Shown: positions 13,999-24,812, counted from the first letter of the stretch. The stretch: DNA of 33,401 nucleotides from Ilumatobacteraceae bacterium (GCA_030728545.1 JANQZQ010000046.1:1-33401), one strand, 5' to 3'. Program-made: numbers and translations. Notes: generated from the sequence alone by a model not told the origin.

Positions 13999-14870
13999 TG
14001 GGCCAGAAGATCAATCCGTACGGCTTTCGCCTCGGCATTACCACCGACTGGAAGAGCAAGTGGTTCGCCAGCAAGAAGCAATATCGCCAGTACCTCACCG
14101 AGGACTGGAAAATTCGTGGCTACCTCATGACCCGTTTGGCCGATGCTGCCGTCAGTCGCGTCGACATCGAGCGCACGCTCGACAAGTTGCGCGTTGATAT
14201 TCACACGGCGCGCCCTGGCGTGGTTATCGGCAAAGCCGGGGCCAAGGCCAACGAGTTGCGCGAGCACCTTGCTGGCCTCACTGGCAATCACAAGATTCAG
14301 TTGAACATCAACGAAATCAAAGAATCAGAACTCGATGCGGCCCTGGTGGCCCAAGGCGTGGCTGACCAGTTGATCAACCGTGTCGCTTTCCGTCGCGCGA
14401 TGAAGCGCGCCGTGCAGAACGCCCAGAAGTCGGGCGCGCAAGGCATTCGAATCCAGTGTTCGGGTCGTCTCGGTGGTGCAGAAATGACCCGCCGCGAGTG
14501 GTATCGCGAAGGTCGCGTGCCATTGCACACACTGCGTGCCAACATCGATTACGGATTCCGCGAAGCCCTTACCTCGGCTGGTCGCGTCGGTATCAAAGTG
14601 TGGATCTACAAGGGCGAGATTTTGCCGTACTCCACCGAAGCCGCCGATCGCGCCTCGCGTGAAGCCCAAATGGTTGCCGGCGACACCCTCGCTACGGCAC
14701 CGCGTGCCCCGAGCGTCATCACGTCGGCTGGCCCGCGTGTTGGCGAAGAAGAAGTCAACCCGTTGATCAAAGATGCCGATCCCGAGCTCGAGCGTTTGTT
14801 GGCCGAAGAAGAAGAGATTCAGCGCCGTATCCATGATGCAGCCGAGACCCCGCACTTTAAGAAGGATTGA
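13998..14870 (+). CDS. rpsC: 30S ribosomal protein S3
   Basis: [24 protein letters not shown]..., [51 protein letters not shown]. Confidence 0.99.
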   Translation: MGQKINPYGFRLGITTDWKSKWFASKKQYRQYLTEDWKIRGYLMTRLADAAVSRVDIERTLDKLRVDIHTARPGVVIGKAGAKANELREHLAGLTGNHKIQLNINEIKESELDAALVAQGVADQLINRVAFRRAMKRAVQNAQKSGAQGIRIQCSGRLGGAEMTRREWYREGRVPLHTLRANIDYGFREALTSAGRVGIKVWIYKGEILPYSTEAADRASREAQMVAGDTLATAPRAPSVITSAGPRVGEEEVNPLIKDADPELERLLAEEEEIQRRIHDAAETPHFKKD

Positions 14871-14872
14871 TC

Positions 14873-15289
14873 ATGTTGCAGCCAAAAAAGGTAAAGCACC
14901 GCAAGCACCATCGCGGGCGCATGAAGGGCAACTCCAAGGGAGCCAGCGAATTGGCTTTCGGTGAGTACGGCATTCAAGCCCTTGAATCGGGTTGGATTAC
15001 GTCTCGCCAAATTGAGGCGGCTCGTATCGCAATGACTCGTCACATCAAGCGTGGCGGCAAGGTTTGGATCAACGTGTTTCCTGATAAGTCAGTGACCAAA
15101 AAGCCAGCTGAAACCCGCATGGGTTCGGGTAAAGGCAACCCCGAATTGTGGGTAGCAGTCGTGAAGCCAGGTCGCGTCTTGTTCGAACTGTCGTATCCAA
15201 CTTCTGATGTCGCCACGCAGGCTCTCAGCCGAGCAGTGCAAAAACTGCCAATCAAGTGCCGCATTATTCACCGCGAGGAAGGCATTTAG
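14873..15289 (+). CDS. rplP: 50S ribosomal protein L16
   Basis: [69 protein letters not shown] at 14873 preferred over the TTG at 14867 used in the ORF track. Confidence 0.98.
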   Translation: MLQPKKVKHRKHHRGRMKGNSKGASELAFGEYGIQALESGWITSRQIEAARIAMTRHIKRGGKVWINVFPDKSVTKKPAETRMGSGKGNPELWVAVVKPGRVLFELSYPTSDVATQALSRAVQKLPIKCRIIHREEGI

Positions 15290-15291
15290 TC

Positions 15292-15540
15292 ATGGCTGAA
15301 AAGTACGGCAAACCACAAACCGAACTCAACGAGTTGGACATTGCTTCACTCGTCGAAGAGTTGAACAACGCCAAGCAAGATGCGCTCGACTCACGTTTCA
15401 AGCTGGCCACCGGTCAGCTCACCGACACCGCGCGCATCGGCAAGATTCGCCGACAAATCGCCCGTATCAACCTTGTTCTTCGCCGTCGCGAGATCGAGGC
15501 TGCTGAGGCAGCGAGCACCACGAAAGCGAGTCGCAAATGA
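15292..15540 (+). CDS. rpmC: 50S ribosomal protein L29
   Basis: [61 protein letters not shown] at 15292 follows the rplP stop. Confidence 0.95.
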   Translation: MAEKYGKPQTELNELDIASLVEELNNAKQDALDSRFKLATGQLTDTARIGKIRRQIARINLVLRRREIEAAEAASTTKASRK

Positions 15541-15803
15541 CCGAAACCAATATTCGTAGCAATCGCAAGACTCGTGAGGGTCTCGTGGTATCGAGCAAGA
15601 TGAACAAGACCATCGTCATTGCAATCGTTGAGCGTGTGCGTCACCCCAAGTACGACAAGTTCGTTACGCGTACGAAGAAGCTGTATGCCCATGACGAAGC
15701 CAACGACGCCAAAATTGGCGACAAGGTGCGCGTGGTCGAGACTCGACCACTGAGCAAGCTGAAGCGCTGGCGCGTGGTTGAGATTCTGGAGCGTGCAAAA
15801 TGA
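15537..15803 (+). CDS. rpsQ: 30S ribosomal protein S17
   Basis: [74 protein letters not shown]. Confidence 0.98.
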   Translation: MTETNIRSNRKTREGLVVSSKMNKTIVIAIVERVRHPKYDKFVTRTKKLYAHDEANDAKIGDKVRVVETRPLSKLKRWRVVEILERAK

Positions 15804-16168
15804 TTCAGCAAGAAAGTCGACTCAAGGTCGCCGACAACAGTGGCGCTCGCGAAGTGCTCGTCATCAAGGTGCTTGGTGGCACCCGCCGTCGTTACGCATC
15901 GATTGGTGATGTGTTCATCGCTACGGTCAAAGACGCCATTCCAGGTGCCGGTGTGAAAAAGGGTGAAGTCGTTCGCTGCGTGGTGGTGCGTGTATCCAAA
16001 GAAAAGCGCCGTCCCGATGGCAGCTACATCCGCTTTGACGAAAACGCCGCAGTGCTGATTAAAGAAGACCTCACCCCGCGTGGTACCCGTATTTTCGGCC
16101 CAGTCGGTCGTGAGTTGCGTGACAAAAAGTTCATGCGCATTGTTTCGCTAGCCCCGGAGGTGTTGTAA
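15800..16168 (+). CDS. rplN: 50S ribosomal protein L14
   Basis: [38 protein letters not shown]...[28 protein letters not shown]. Confidence 0.99.
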   Translation: MIQQESRLKVADNSGAREVLVIKVLGGTRRRYASIGDVFIATVKDAIPGAGVKKGEVVRCVVVRVSKEKRRPDGSYIRFDENAAVLIKEDLTPRGTRIFGPVGRELRDKKFMRIVSLAPEVL

Positions 16169-16170
16169 CC

Positions 16171-16473
16171 ATGAAACTTCGTAAAGGTGACACCGTGGTC
16201 GTCATTAACGGTAAAGACAAAGGCAAAGAGGGCGAGATTAAACAGGTCATGCCCGATGCCAACAAAGTCGTCGTGATCGGCGTGAATATCGCCAAGCGCC
16301 ACACCATTCGTCGCAACGAAAAGCAACAGAGCGAAATCAAAGAAATCGAAATGCCCATCGCTGCTTCCAACGTGATGTTGGTGCACAAGGGCAAAGTCAC
16401 GCGTATCGGCTTCAAAACCGACGCCAAGGGCAACAAGGTGCGTATCGCGCGCCGTACAGGAGACGAAGTCTGA
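16171..16473 (+). CDS. rplX: 50S ribosomal protein L24
   Basis: [46 protein letters not shown] motif. Confidence 0.98.
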   Translation: MKLRKGDTVVVINGKDKGKEGEIKQVMPDANKVVVIGVNIAKRHTIRRNEKQQSEIKEIEMPIAASNVMLVHKGKVTRIGFKTDAKGNKVRIARRTGDEV

Positions 16474-17102
16474 TGACGACTACCACTTACGTTCCGCGCT
16501 TGAAGACGCATTACCGCGATGTGGTGCGCGCTGATCTCATGGCCCAACTCGGTGTAACCAACCCGATGCAGGTGCCAACGATGGAAAAAATCGTGATCAA
16601 CATGGGTGTTGGTCGGGCAACTCAACAGGCGTCATTGCTCGACAGTGCCGTCGCTGACCTCACCGCCATCAGCGGCCAGAAGCCAATCGTGACCAAGTCA
16701 CGCATCGCCATTGCCGCGTTCAAATTGCGCGAAGATCAAGCAATCGGCACCAAGGTCACCTTGCGTGGTGACCGCATGTGGGAGTTCTTTGATCGCTTGC
16801 TTTCGGTGGCGATTCCGCGTATCCGCGACTTCCGTGGCTTGCCCGGTCGCTCGTGGGATGGCCACGGCAACTACACGTTCGGTCTTACCGAACAGTTGGT
16901 GTTCCTCGAAATCAACTACGACCGTGTTGATGTGCCCCGCGGCATGGATATCACGATTGTTACGTCGGCCAACGATGACTTGACCGGCAAGGCACTGCTC
17001 GACGCGTTTGGCTTCCCGTTCCGCAAGGGCGAGATGCCAGCCTCGACGAAGCGTTCCAAGAAACAAACCAAAAAGAAGTCAGCCGCTCAAGGCAATTCCT
17101 AA
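16473..17102 (+). CDS. rplE: 50S ribosomal protein L5
   Basis: [46 protein letters not shown]...[38 protein letters not shown]. Confidence 0.99.
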   Translation: MTTTTYVPRLKTHYRDVVRADLMAQLGVTNPMQVPTMEKIVINMGVGRATQQASLLDSAVADLTAISGQKPIVTKSRIAIAAFKLREDQAIGTKVTLRGDRMWEFFDRLLSVAIPRIRDFRGLPGRSWDGHGNYTFGLTEQLVFLEINYDRVDVPRGMDITIVTSANDDLTGKALLDAFGFPFRKGEMPASTKRSKKQTKKKSAAQGNS

Positions 17103-17147
17103 CCACCTCTCGTAGACACCCAGCAGACACAGAAAGATTCAGCACCA

Positions 17148-17333
17148 ATGGCCAAAAAGTCACTCCGCAATAAAGCAGCCGCGACACCGAAGTTCAAGGT
17201 TCGCGCGTACACACGCTGTCAGCGTTGTGGGCGCGCGCGTGCCGTGTACCGCAAATTTGGTCTGTGTCGCATCTGCCTGCGCGAACTCGCGCATGCTGGT
17301 GAAGTTCCCGGGTTGCGAAAGTCGAGCTGGTAG
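17148..17333 (+). CDS. rpsN: 30S ribosomal protein S14, zinc-binding (type Z)
   Basis: 61 aa; [41 protein letters not shown] with two CxxC motifs. Confidence 0.98.
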   Translation: MAKKSLRNKAAATPKFKVRAYTRCQRCGRARAVYRKFGLCRICLRELAHAGEVPGLRKSSW

Positions 17334-17338
17334 GCGCC

Positions 17339-17740
17339 ATGATCACTGACCCAATTTCCGACATGCTCACCCGTATTCGCAATGCGAATGTGGCAATGCG
17401 CGACGAAGTGCTTATGCCGTCGTCCAAGCAGAAGATCGCACTTGCCGAGATTCTGAAAAAAGAGGGCTACATCTCCGATTTTGCAATCGGTGCAGGTGAA
17501 ACCGAGGCTCACAAGACTCTGAAAATTCAGATGAAGTACTCCGACGACCGTCGGCGCACCATCATGGGTATCAAGCGCGTGTCTACACCAGGCTTGCGCA
17601 TTTATCGTCGCGCCACCGATGTTCCCCGCGTTCTGGGTGGTCTCGGTGTTGCAGTTCTGTCAACTAGTCACGGGCTCATGACCGACCGCGAAGCGCGCAA
17701 GCGCAACGTTGGTGGCGAAGTCATGTGTTACGTCTGGTGA
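17339..17740 (+). CDS. rpsH: 30S ribosomal protein S8
   Basis: [45 protein letters not shown]...[33 protein letters not shown]. Confidence 0.99.
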   Translation: MITDPISDMLTRIRNANVAMRDEVLMPSSKQKIALAEILKKEGYISDFAIGAGETEAHKTLKIQMKYSDDRRRTIMGIKRVSTPGLRIYRRATDVPRVLGGLGVAVLSTSHGLMTDREARKRNVGGEVMCYVW

Positions 17741-17753
17741 TTGGGGAGCACAC

Positions 17754-18296
17754 ATGTCACGCGTAGGAAAAGCAGAAATCGTCATTCCACAAGGAGTGGA
17801 CGTAACCATCTCTGGTGCGACCATCACGGTGAAGGGCAGCAAAGGTTCGCTCGTTCGCGTGCTGCCTCTTGGCATCTCGGTGAAAAAAGTCGAGGCCACA
17901 CTCGTTGTCGAGCGAGCATCCGAGGATCGCGCAGTGCGTTCGAGCCACGGCATGATTCGCGCCATGATCAACAACATGGTCAACGGTGTAACCCAGGGTT
18001 TTGCCAAGGAACTTGAAATCATCGGCGTGGGTTATCGCGCCGTAGCCAAGGGCCAAGACAAGCTCGAGTTGGCGCTCGGCTTTTCGCACCCGGTTCCGTA
18101 TGCCGCGCCGCAAGGTGTCACGTTCGAAGTTCCGCAACCCACTCGCATCATCGTGAAGGGCATTGACAAAGAACTTGTCGGCCAGGTGGCTGCCGAAATT
18201 CGTTCATTCCGTTCGCCCGAGCCGTACAAGGGCAAGGGTGTTCGTTACCTCAACGAGCGCGTGTTGCGCAAAGCCGGCAAGACAGGCAAGAAGTAG
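17754..18296 (+). CDS. rplF: 50S ribosomal protein L6
   Basis: [38 protein letters not shown]...[29 protein letters not shown] at 17754 preferred over the upstream extension. Confidence 0.98.
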   Translation: MSRVGKAEIVIPQGVDVTISGATITVKGSKGSLVRVLPLGISVKKVEATLVVERASEDRAVRSSHGMIRAMINNMVNGVTQGFAKELEIIGVGYRAVAKGQDKLELALGFSHPVPYAAPQGVTFEVPQPTRIIVKGIDKELVGQVAAEIRSFRSPEPYKGKGVRYLNERVLRKAGKTGKK

Positions 18297-18304
18297 GAGC
18301 ACAG

Positions 18305-18673
18305 ATGACCACCACCGCCCAAAAACGCCACGAACTGCGCATTCGACGTCACCGTCGCGTGCGCAAGAAGGTGCACGGCACCGCGACACGACCACGCTTG
18401 GCGATCTATCGCAGCAACAAACATCTCACCGCGCAGGTCATCGACGACGATGCCGGCCGCACCCTGGCGTCGGCATCAACACTCGAAGCCGATTTCCGCA
18501 AGCAGCAGCCAGGTGGCAACGTCGCCGCTGCAACTGCTGTTGGCGCACTAGTTGCCGAACGCGCCAAGCAAGCTGGTATTTCAGCAGTGGTGTTTGATCG
18601 CGGCGGCTTCCTCTACCACGGCCGCGTTGCGGCAATTGCCGAAGCGGCTCGCGCCGCAGGATTGGAGTTCTAA
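18305..18673 (+). CDS. rplR: 50S ribosomal protein L18
   Basis: [47 protein letters not shown]...[26 protein letters not shown]. Confidence 0.99.
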   Translation: MTTTAQKRHELRIRRHRRVRKKVHGTATRPRLAIYRSNKHLTAQVIDDDAGRTLASASTLEADFRKQQPGGNVAAATAVGALVAERAKQAGISAVVFDRGGFLYHGRVAAIAEAARAAGLEF

Positions 18674-19302
18674 TGACTGACGTACAGCAACCCGAGGCAG
18701 CCGGCAACCGCGACCGTCGTGAGCGTCGACCACGCGAACGCCGTGAGCCACGCCCCGAGGCAAAGCCAGGCGAATTCGGTGAGTCTCGCGTAGTGCATGT
18801 CAACCGTGTTGCCAAGGTGGTGAAGGGCGGTCGTCGCTTCCAGTTTGCTGCCATCGTCGTAATCGGTGACAAGGCTGGCCGTGTCGGTTTGGGTTATGGC
18901 AAGGCTCGTGAAGTGCCACTCGCAATTCAAAAAGGCACCGAAGACGCCAAACGCAACGTATTTCACGTCGCGCTCGCTGGCCCCACCATCACCCATGCCA
19001 TCGAAGGCATCAATGGTGCTGCTCGCGTGATGTTGAAGCCTGCTGCTCCGGGTACCGGCGTAATCGCTGGTGGCGCTGCTCGAATCATCCTCGAAGAAGC
19101 GGGCATTAAAGACGTTTTGGCCAAGTCGATGGGTTCTTCGAACTCCATCAACGTTGCTCGCGCCACCATCAATGGTTTGCGTTCACTCTTGCGCCCCGAT
19201 GACGTGGCCAAGCGACGTGGTCTGCCCGAAGAAGAGTTCGTACCACGTGGCTTGTTGCGCGCGTATAACGAAACCAAAAAATCGCGAACACAAGGCCGCT
19301 AG
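18673..19302 (+). CDS. rpsE: 30S ribosomal protein S5
   Basis: [57 protein letters not shown]; Arg/Glu-rich N-terminus. Confidence 0.99.
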   Translation: MTDVQQPEAAGNRDRRERRPRERREPRPEAKPGEFGESRVVHVNRVAKVVKGGRRFQFAAIVVIGDKAGRVGLGYGKAREVPLAIQKGTEDAKRNVFHVALAGPTITHAIEGINGAARVMLKPAAPGTGVIAGGAARIILEEAGIKDVLAKSMGSSNSINVARATINGLRSLLRPDDVAKRRGLPEEEFVPRGLLRAYNETKKSRTQGR

Positions 19303-19310
19303 GAGACCTC

Positions 19311-19511
19311 ATGGCTGAAAAGACAATCACCGTTCGTCAAAAGCGTTCGTACATCGCTTGCATGCCCAAAACCCGTGGCACGCTGCGCGCCTTGGGCTTG
19401 CGCAAAATTGGCGATACCAACGTGTTGCCTGATCGCCCAGAAATCAGGGGCATGATCGCGCGCGTTCCGCACCTTATTGAAATCATCGTTAGCGACAAGA
19501 AAGGCAGCTGA
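19311..19511 (+). CDS. rpmD: 50S ribosomal protein L30
   Basis: [53 protein letters not shown]. Confidence 0.96.
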   Translation: MAEKTITVRQKRSYIACMPKTRGTLRALGLRKIGDTNVLPDRPEIRGMIARVPHLIEIIVSDKKGS

Positions 19512-19513
19512 TC

Positions 19514-20002
19514 ATGCGTGTAGACCAAGTCGGACCAAAACACGGAGCCCGTAAGTCGCGCAAGCGCGTCGGTCGTGGTATCGGTGGTAAGGGCGGCAAG
19601 ACCGCCGGTCGTGGTACCAAAGGTCAGTACGCCCGCAACACCGTGGCTCGCGGCTTTGAAGGTGGACAGATGCCACTCAAGCAGCGCGTGCCAAAGTTGA
19701 AGGGTTTCAACAACCCATTCCGCGTCGAATATCAAGCCATCAATCTCGACACACTCGAGGCAATGGGCGTGAGTGACATCTCGGCAGCACTGCTCATTGA
19801 AAAGGGTTTGATCAGCAAAGGCAACATGGTGAAGGTGCTCGGTCGTGGAAAAATCGGCAAGGCCTTGACCTTGTCGGTGCACGCCATCTCGACATCGGCC
19901 CAAGAGGCCATTACGGCTGCTGGGGGCACGATTACCATCCTGCCCAAGCCATTCCGTGGTGTTCGTCCGCCAGCCCGTGGCAGCCAGTACACCAACCGCT
20001 AG
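19514..20002 (+). CDS. rplO: 50S ribosomal protein L15
   Basis: GARKSRKRVGRGIGGKGGKTAGRGTKGQYARNTVARGFEGGQMPLKQRVPKLKGF. Confidence 0.98.
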   Translation: MRVDQVGPKHGARKSRKRVGRGIGGKGGKTAGRGTKGQYARNTVARGFEGGQMPLKQRVPKLKGFNNPFRVEYQAINLDTLEAMGVSDISAALLIEKGLISKGNMVKVLGRGKIGKALTLSVHAISTSAQEAITAAGGTITILPKPFRGVRPPARGSQYTNR

Positions 20003-20032
20003 TTTTCGCTTACCTAGAAGCAAAGCAGGACG

Positions 20033-21352
20033 ATGTTCTCCAAGATCAAGAGTCTTTTCACCGTTGCCGATTTGCGCAACAAGGTGCTGTTCACGCTCTT
20101 CATCTTCGCTGTGTACCGAATCGGTGTATCGCTTCGTGCTCCGGGGGTTGACGCCCAAGCAATCAGCCAGCTGCGCGAAGCGTCAGAGTCGCAGGGTGCA
20201 CTCGGGTTCTTGAACCTGTTTTCTGGTGGTGCCTTCGGCAGCTTCTCGATCTTCGCCCTCGGTGTCATGCCGTACATCACGGCGAGCATCATCATGCAGG
20301 TGCTCACGGTGGTCATCCCCAAGCTCGAGCAGTGGCAGCAAGAAGGCGCCACGGGTCAACGCAAGATCACGCAGTGGACTCGTTACGTTGCAGTCGCAAT
20401 CGCCACGTTGCAGGGTGCTGGCCTGACCTTCATTTTTGGTCAGGGCAATGGCTCGGCATTCTTTGGCGCCGCAGCAACCGTGCCCGACGTGGTGTTGCTT
20501 GATCCGTTCATGCCGCGCGCGTTGTTGGTGATTCCGTCGTTGGTGGCGGGCACCGTCATGATCATGTGGATGGGTGAATTGATCAGCCAGCGCGGCATCG
20601 GCAACGGCATGTCGATGATGATTTTCGCCTCCATTGTGAGTGATTTGCCCTACGGCTACTACTCATTGCTGCAAAGCAAAAAGACAGTCGTGTTCGTGGT
20701 GCTGGTGGGTGTCACCTTGTTGATTTTGGCGGCCGTGGTGCGAGTCGAGCTCGGCCAGCGTCGCATCCCGGTGCAGTTTGCCAAGCGCGTGGTTGGACGT
20801 CGCCAGTTCGGCGGCCAGAGCACCTACATCCCACTCAAGGTCAACCAGTCGGGTGTGATTCCGATTATTTTCGCTTCGTCGGTGTTGTTGTTGCCCGTGT
20901 TGTTGTCCAACATGTTGGGCAGTGCAGAGGGCTGGCGTGGGGCAGTGGCCCGCTTCGTTGATCGCTATTTGATCAACAGCCAAAACTTGTTGTACATCAC
21001 CATCTTTTTTGGAATGATTATTGCGTTCGCCTACTTCTATAACTCGATTGCCTTTGATCCGATTCGCCAAGCCGACCAGTTGCGCAAGCAGGGCGGTTTC
21101 ATCCCGGGAATCCGTCCAGGTCAACAGACCGAGGCATTTCTCGGCAAGACGGTCAATCGCATCACGCTGCCAGGTGCACTCTTTGTGGCGTTCATCGCCA
21201 TCACGCCCTACATCATCTTGTGGGTTGGCGATGTGCAGAGCTTCCCATTCGCTGGCACGACTGTGCTTATTGCAGTGGGTGTCGCCCTTGAACTCATGCG
21301 TCAGATCGATAGCCAGCTGATGCAACGCGACTATCAGGGTTTCCTGAAGTGA
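20033..21352 (+). CDS. secY: Preprotein translocase subunit SecY
   Basis: 439 aa multi-pass; KVLFTLFIFAVYRIGVSLRAPGVD, LFSGGAFGSFSIFALGVMPYITASIIMQ, ISQRGIGNGMSMMIFASIV. Confidence 0.99.
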   Translation: MFSKIKSLFTVADLRNKVLFTLFIFAVYRIGVSLRAPGVDAQAISQLREASESQGALGFLNLFSGGAFGSFSIFALGVMPYITASIIMQVLTVVIPKLEQWQQEGATGQRKITQWTRYVAVAIATLQGAGLTFIFGQGNGSAFFGAAATVPDVVLLDPFMPRALLVIPSLVAGTVMIMWMGELISQRGIGNGMSMMIFASIVSDLPYGYYSLLQSKKTVVFVVLVGVTLLILAAVVRVELGQRRIPVQFAKRVVGRRQFGGQSTYIPLKVNQSGVIPIIFASSVLLLPVLLSNMLGSAEGWRGAVARFVDRYLINSQNLLYITIFFGMIIAFAYFYNSIAFDPIRQADQLRKQGGFIPGIRPGQQTEAFLGKTVNRITLPGALFVAFIAITPYIILWVGDVQSFPFAGTTVLIAVGVALELMRQIDSQLMQRDYQGFLK

Positions 21353-21960
21353 CGCTTCGGCTGGTCCTACTTGGCCGGCAAGGTTCGGGTAAAGGAACGC
21401 AAGGTGCCCGCCTCGCGACCCACTACGGAATTGCTCACATCAGCACCGGTGAAATGTTGCGCAACGCCATCCGTAACGCCACACCATTGGGCAAGGTGGT
21501 CAAACAGGTGCTTGACGAAGGTCGACTTGTCGATGACGAATTAATGGAGAGCCTGGTGCAAGGGCGTCTCGGCGAAACCGATGCGCGAACCCGGGGATAC
21601 TTACTCGACGGCTTTCCCCGCACATTGCCCCAAGCCCAGGCACTTGATGACATCGCTCGGGTGCGCCCGATCAACATTGTGGTCGACCTCGAGGTGCCCC
21701 GCGAGCTGGTGATTGAGCGCTTGAACGCACGCCGTGAGGCCGAACAGCGCACCGATGACTCGCCCGAGGCAGTGGAGCAGCGATTGGCCCTCTATGAAGA
21801 GCAAACCGCGCCGTTGATTGCCCACTATCGCAGCCAAGGTGTCTTGGCAGTAGTGGATGGCGTGGGCTCACCAGACGAGGTCTTTGGCCGCTTACTTGCC
21901 GCCATTGTTGCCACCACCGGCTTGAGCGGCCCGGGTGGTGACGGGCTTGCATCCCGATAG
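21349..21960 (+). CDS. adk: Adenylate kinase
   Basis: GTG start overlapping secY stop; LVLLGRQGSGKGTQGARLATHYGIAHISTGEMLRNAI, GYLLDGFPRTLPQAQAL. Confidence 0.98.
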   Translation: MTLRLVLLGRQGSGKGTQGARLATHYGIAHISTGEMLRNAIRNATPLGKVVKQVLDEGRLVDDELMESLVQGRLGETDARTRGYLLDGFPRTLPQAQALDDIARVRPINIVVDLEVPRELVIERLNARREAEQRTDDSPEAVEQRLALYEEQTAPLIAHYRSQGVLAVVDGVGSPDEVFGRLLAAIVATTGLSGPGGDGLASR

Positions 21961-21998
21961 TGTCTTGAGTCGCCCTGCGGGGCCCGAAGGAGTCAGTT

Positions 21999-22223
21999 CT
22001 GGCAAAGAATAAAGAAGATGCAATCGTGCTGGAAGGCACGATTACCGAGTCGTTGCCCAACGCAATGTTTCGGGTGGAGCTTTCCAACGGGCGTTTCGTT
22101 TTGGCGCACATCTCGGGAAAGATGCGGGTGAATTACATCCGAATCAATCCAGGAGACCGAGTACAAGTCGAGTTGTCACCGTATGACCTCACCCGAGGTC
22201 GTATTACATTCCGTTTCAAATAA
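21999..22223 (+). CDS. infA: Translation initiation factor IF-1 (apparent CTG start)
   Basis: Frame reads (L/M)[79 protein letters not shown] at 21987-21992 lies 6 nt before CTG 21999. Confidence 0.93.
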   Translation: MAKNKEDAIVLEGTITESLPNAMFRVELSNGRFVLAHISGKMRVNYIRINPGDRVQVELSPYDLTRGRITFRFK

Positions 22224-22236
22224 GAGAGAGAACATC

Positions 22237-22350
22237 GTGAAGGTTCGGACAAGCGTCAAAAAGATGTGCGAAAAGTGCAACGTCATTCGTCGTCATGGTC
22301 GCATCATGGTGATTTGTGAAAACCCCCGCCACAAGCAGCGCCAGGGTTAA
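22237..22350 (+). CDS. rpmJ: 50S ribosomal protein L36 (zinc-binding form)
   Basis: GTG start; [37 protein letters not shown], 37 aa with C-x2-C...C...H; below the ORF-track length cutoff. Confidence 0.97.
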   Translation: MKVRTSVKKMCEKCNVIRRHGRIMVICENPRHKQRQG

Positions 22351-22364
22351 GAGAGCTTCGCATC

Positions 22365-22745
22365 ATGGCACGTATCTCCGGAGTTGACATCCCACGCGAA
22401 AAGCGCATCACCATCGCGCTCACCTACATTCACGGCATCGGTCGTCAGACCTCGGCCAAGATGTGCACCGATTTGGACATCGCTCCGAGCTCGCGCGTGC
22501 GTGACCTCACCGATTCCGAGATCAACAAGATTCGTGTCTACATCGAAAACAATTTGAAGGTCGAAGGTGACCGTCGCCGCGACGTGCAGCAAGACATCAA
22601 GCGCAAAATTGAAACAGGTTCTTACCAAGGCACCCGCCACCGCAAGGGTCTTCCCGTGCGTGGCCAGCGCACCCACACCAATGCCCGCACTCGCAAGGGC
22701 CCGAAAAAGACCGTCGCCAACAAGAAAGCCGCAGTGAGGAAGTAA
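22365..22745 (+). CDS. rpsM: 30S ribosomal protein S13
   Basis: [34 protein letters not shown]...[33 protein letters not shown]. Confidence 0.99.
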   Translation: MARISGVDIPREKRITIALTYIHGIGRQTSAKMCTDLDIAPSSRVRDLTDSEINKIRVYIENNLKVEGDRRRDVQQDIKRKIETGSYQGTRHRKGLPVRGQRTHTNARTRKGPKKTVANKKAAVRK

Positions 22746-23231
22746 ATGTCAGACGTATCCGCAACACCCGCAACAACACCGGCACCCGCAGCTCCGGCTG
22801 CAGCCGCCACACCAGCGGCAACACCGCCAGCCGCACCAGAAGCCGCCGCTGCGCCACGCAAGTCGCGCAAGCGCGAGAAGCGCAACGTCAGCACTGGCGT
22901 GGTGCACATCAAGAGCACCTTCAACAACACCATCGTGTCCATCACCGATGCATCGGGCAATGTCATTGCCTGGGCATCGTCGGGCGGTGTTGGGTTCTCG
23001 GGTTCGCGCAAGTCCACCCCGTTTGCAGCGCAGATGGCTGCTGAAAAAGCTGGCCGTGCCGCAATGGAAATGGGTTTGCGTCGCGCCGAAGTGTTGGTGA
23101 AAGGCCCAGGCTCGGGTCGCGACACGGCGTTGCGTTCGATTCAGAACCTTGGCATCGAAGTGACCGGTATCAAAGACGTAAGCCCAGTGCCGCACAACGG
23201 CTGCCGCTTGCCGAAGAGGAAGCGTCCGTAA
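22746..23231 (+). CDS. rpsK: 30S ribosomal protein S11 with Ala/Pro/Thr-rich N-terminal extension
   Basis: Core [53 protein letters not shown]...[17 protein letters not shown] preceded by [46 protein letters not shown]. Confidence 0.98.
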   Translation: MSDVSATPATTPAPAAPAAAATPAATPPAAPEAAAAPRKSRKREKRNVSTGVVHIKSTFNNTIVSITDASGNVIAWASSGGVGFSGSRKSTPFAAQMAAEKAGRAAMEMGLRRAEVLVKGPGSGRDTALRSIQNLGIEVTGIKDVSPVPHNGCRLPKRKRP

Positions 23232-23233
23232 CC

Positions 23234-23851
23234 ATGGCTCGTTACACAGGTCCCAAAGTTCGCATCTCGCGTCGTCTTGGCGTCAACATCTTTGAAAATG
23301 CCAAAGGCACCAAAGCCCTTGAGCGCCGGCCGTTTCCACCAGGCGCCCACGGCCGTACCCGTCGTCGCTCGAGCGATGGCGAATACCTCAGTCAGTTGCA
23401 AGAAAAGCAGAAGGCCAAATACATCTACGGTGTGCTTGAGCGTCAGTTCCGCAACATCTTTGACGAAGCCGTGCGCCGCAGTGGCCCAACTGGTGAAAAC
23501 ATCCTTCGTCTTCTTGAATTGCGTTTGGACAACGTGGTGTATCGCGCCGGCTGGGCAGCCACACGCCCGCAAGCCCGCCAATTCGTGAGCCACGGGCTTG
23601 TGAAAATCGACGGCAAACGCGTGAACATTCCTTCGTACACCCTCGCCAAGGGCGAAGTGGTGAGCCTGTCAGACAAGGCTCGCAACATGATCATCATCCA
23701 GCACAACATTGACACGCATGGTCGCACACCAGTGGCGTGGCTTGATGCGCAGGACGGTGGCAAGGCAGTTTCCGTACGCGAATTGCCGACGCGTGAACAA
23801 ATCGATGTTCCTGTCAAGGAACAACTCATCGTTGAGCTCTACTCGAAGTAA
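23234..23851 (+). CDS. rpsD: 30S ribosomal protein S4 (no zinc-binding cysteines)
   Basis: MARYTGPKVRISRRLGVNIFENAKGTKALERRPFPPGAHGRTRRRSSDGEYLSQLQEKQKAKYIYGVLERQF; S4 domain LELRLDNVVYRAGWAATRPQARQFVSHG. Confidence 0.99.
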   Translation: MARYTGPKVRISRRLGVNIFENAKGTKALERRPFPPGAHGRTRRRSSDGEYLSQLQEKQKAKYIYGVLERQFRNIFDEAVRRSGPTGENILRLLELRLDNVVYRAGWAATRPQARQFVSHGLVKIDGKRVNIPSYTLAKGEVVSLSDKARNMIIIQHNIDTHGRTPVAWLDAQDGGKAVSVRELPTREQIDVPVKEQLIVELYSK

Positions 23852-23879
23852 CCCCTAACTACAGCCAGGAGATACCACC

Positions 23880-24812
23880 ATGCTTGTTATTCAGCGCCCA
23901 AGTGTTTCAGCAATCAGTGAGGCCACCGACAACCGTCAAAAGTTTTCGGTCTCACCACTCGAGCCAGGGCTCGGGCACACCATCGGCAACTCGTTGCGCC
24001 GCATGTTGCTTTCCTCAATTCCAGGTGCAGCAGTAACTTCTGTCAAGTTTGACAAGGCTCTTCATGAGTTCACCACCATCGAGGGCATCACCGAAGACGT
24101 CACCGAAATCATCCTCAACCTGAAAGACATCGTTGTGAAGAGCGATGTCGACGACGTCGTGTCGGTGCAAGTCGATGTGACCGGCCCAATCGAACTCACC
24201 GCTGGCGACATTGCGTTGCCTGCTGGGGTGGAATTCATTAACGGCAAGCAGCACATCGCCACTTTGTCGGCCAAGGGCCACCTTTCGGTGGTGCTCACCA
24301 TCGAGCGCGGCAAGGGTTATGTCGGCAGCGATCGCGACTCTGGTCGCAAGACCATCGGCGTGATTCCGGTCGACGCGTTGTTCTCGCCGGTTCGTCGCGT
24401 GACTTTCGAAGTCGAGCCAACCCGTGTGGCACAGTCAACGAACTTTGACAACCTGATTCTCGACATCGAAACCGACGGGTCGATCACACCATCTGAGGCA
24501 TTGGCATCTGCCGGCGCCACGTTGCGCAACCTGCTCGATCTCGTGGCATCACTCAGTGATGCACCAGTTGCTATCGAGCTCGGCGAGTCGACACTCAGCG
24601 GTTCGGGTTCACCTGAACTCGATATGCCAATCGAAGACTTGTTGCTCTCACAGCGTCCACACAACTGCTTGAAGCGCGCCCAGGTCAACACGATCGGTGA
24701 CCTCGTGATTCGTTCAGAAGAAGAGTTGATGGGTCTGCCGAACTTTGGCGCCCAAAGCATCAACGAAGTGAAGGCCAAGCTCGACGAGCGAGGGCTCGCA
24801 CTGCGCGTCTAA
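23880..24812 (+). CDS. rpoA: DNA-directed RNA polymerase subunit alpha
   Basis: FSVSPLEPGLGHTIGNSLRRMLLSSIPGAAVTSVKFDKALHEFTTIEGITEDVTEIILNLK; CTD LLLSQRPHNCLKRAQVNTIGDLVIRSEEELMGLPNFGAQSINEVKAKL. Confidence 0.99.
   Translation: MLVIQRPSVSAISEATDNRQKFSVSPLEPGLGHTIGNSLRRMLLSSIPGAAVTSVKFDKALHEFTTIEGITEDVTEIILNLKDIVVKSDVDDVVSVQVDVTGPIELTAGDIALPAGVEFINGKQHIATLSAKGHLSVVLTIERGKGYVGSDRDSGRKTIGVIPVDALFSPVRRVTFEVEPTRVAQSTNFDNLILDIETDGSITPSEALASAGATLRNLLDLVASLSDAPVAIELGESTLSGSGSPELDMPIEDLLLSQRPHNCLKRAQVNTIGDLVIRSEEELMGLPNFGAQSINEVKAKLDERGLALRV

Noticed and set aside
17148-17333. Mixed zinc/non-zinc r-protein set (S14 and L36 with Cys ligands, S4 without) as a zinc-switch signal
   Set aside because: Mixed C+/C- sets are common in Actinobacteria, and no paralog pair is visible in this window.
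17709-17753. N-terminal extension of L6 in the ORF track
   Set aside because: Overlaps the rpsH C-terminus; the canonical L6 start MSRVGK is at 17754.
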